The notes under the pieces are model-generated. The model saw only the letters and a program-made list of their open reading frames with translations, made no database searches and was not told the DNA's origin. From an uncultured Bacteriovorax sp. (GTDB lineage: Bacteria > Bdellovibrionota > Bacteriovoracia > Bacteriovoracales > Bacteriovoracaceae), in NCBI GenBank assembly GCA_946482295.1, contig CAMLRB010000038.1, forward strand, positions 1 through 20,782: a stretch of 20,782 bases of DNA, read 5' to 3'. Position 1 is the first letter of the stretch; each line of letters starts with the position of its first letter. A program made the translations under genes and the position numbers. This document shows, piece by piece, positions 20,227-20,782 of the stretch.

Positions 20227-20782
20227 TGATTAAATTTTTTGGTCTACCTATTGCGTGTGCTTTTGTTGCGGGAATTTTTTTTCCTTACGTCGCTCTCAAT
20301 CTTTCAAGTTTTGCCTTTGCCATTTTATTCCTGATGATGATCTTCGCCTGGTTCGAAGTGAAAATGTCGACTCTTAAAAATGCCTGGGATTATAAAGCTG
20401 AAATAGGGGTAGGCCTCTTCTTTCACTTTCTCTACTTCCCGCTCATGCAGTGGTTGATTGCTTCTTATACAATCTCAGATCAATCCTTCAGGACAGGATT
20501 ATTGCTCGCTTCGCTCTGCCCTGTTGCCATCGTTGCTCCACAATTTTCTCGCATGCACAAGGCCTCTGCTACACTTTCATATATCTTCATGTTGATCACG
20601 ATGCTGCTCTTCCCCCTTACCATCACCTTGTTTGAAGCGATTCACATGCGTCCGCTGATTATTGACATGGCCATACTAATCTTTGCTCCGGCCATCGTTG
20701 GGATTACTCTCAAGAATTTTTTCCCAAGACTTACGGATGGTATTCAAAAGCGCGCATCACTCATCAACATGGTTGGTATTTC
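20226..20782 (+). CDS. bile acid:sodium symporter (BASS/SBF) family transporter, 5' part
   Basis: 185 complete codons from the ATG at 20226, open to the right edge. The product begins MIKFFGLPIACAFVAGIFFP and has six or seven membrane segments so far. RTGLLLASLCPVAIVAPQFSRM matches the family's G-L-L-L-x-x-x-C-P-x-x-x-x-S/A-N segment, followed by the KASATLSYIFMLITMLLFPLTI helix, again in family style (.gd.aLs..lt..st..aplltP). The family imports organic anions such as bile salts, pantoate or pyruvate, usually with sodium; the ligand here is unknown. There is no Shine-Dalgarno; a TATGCT box ends eight bases before the ATG. Only 34 bases separate it from the divergent start. Confidence 0.8.
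   Translation, partial: MIKFFGLPIACAFVAGIFFPYVALNLSSFAFAILFLMMIFAWFEVKMSTLKNAWDYKAEIGVGLFFHFLYFPLMQWLIASYTISDQSFRTGLLLASLCPVAIVAPQFSRMHKASATLSYIFMLITMLLFPLTITLFEAIHMRPLIIDMAILIFAPAIVGITLKNFFPRLTDGIQKRASLINMVGI

Overview
This is a compact, roughly 40% G+C bacterial chromosome segment. The organism is Gram-negative: many proteins have Sec or lipoprotein signals, one is an outer-membrane beta-barrel candidate, and a TRAP-type periplasmic binding protein is present. Gene content, compactness and protein style suggest Bdellovibrionota, perhaps the Bacteriovorax/Peredibacter group. That assignment is an impression from reading, not a phylogeny. I see no rRNA, tRNA, CRISPR array, insertion sequence or prophage gene. 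The longest gap without a gene is about 225 bases (16134-16358), so no stretch over 300 bases is empty.

Layout. 1-1530: the tail of an ABC-F ATPase, a Pat-like GNAT acetyltransferase and a YebC/PmpR-family protein, closed by a strong UUCG-loop terminator; this looks like a translation-support cluster. 1635-3808: a small secreted protein, a degenerate SGNH-like lipoprotein and an orphan DctP-type solute-binding protein with a clear sigma70-type promoter. 3981-5318: a polytopic membrane protein of unknown function. 5315-9419 (minus): a tight five-gene operon, in transcription order a periplasmic CcmI-C-like protein, an unknown cytoplasmic protein, TldD, TldE and a truncated RibD-reductase-like protein. 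9463-11747: a YeeZ-like NAD(P)-binding protein, seryl-tRNA synthetase and a tiny zinc-ribbon protein. 11757-13145 (minus): a CDF metal transporter with a cysteine-rich tail and a DCC thiol-disulfide protein. 13267-16133: a secreted helical protein, tyrosyl-tRNA synthetase, a beta-barrel protein and a membrane-anchored Hsp20-like protein. 16359-18128: an operon of a pseudo-hydrolase, an SRPBCC protein and phenylalanine 4-hydroxylase. 18125-20191 (minus): a membrane-anchored alkaline-phosphatase-superfamily enzyme. 20226-end: the start of a bile acid:sodium symporter family transporter.

The most interesting signals are architectural. Several genes lack a Shine-Dalgarno sequence and instead have a -10-like box exactly six bases before the start codon, two of them with the same -35 hexamer TAGTCA, which suggests leaderless mRNAs. 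Convergent gene pairs share palindromic stop codons (CTAG, TTAA). An intrinsic terminator appears to be encoded within the signal-peptide codons of the SGNH-like lipoprotein. The tetranucleotide GGCC occurs about three times more often than base composition predicts. Several enzymes have altered catalytic residues: GDS to GDE in the SGNH-like protein, Ser to Ala in the hydrolase, HIGH to QVGN in TyrS, and Arg to Lys in DctP.
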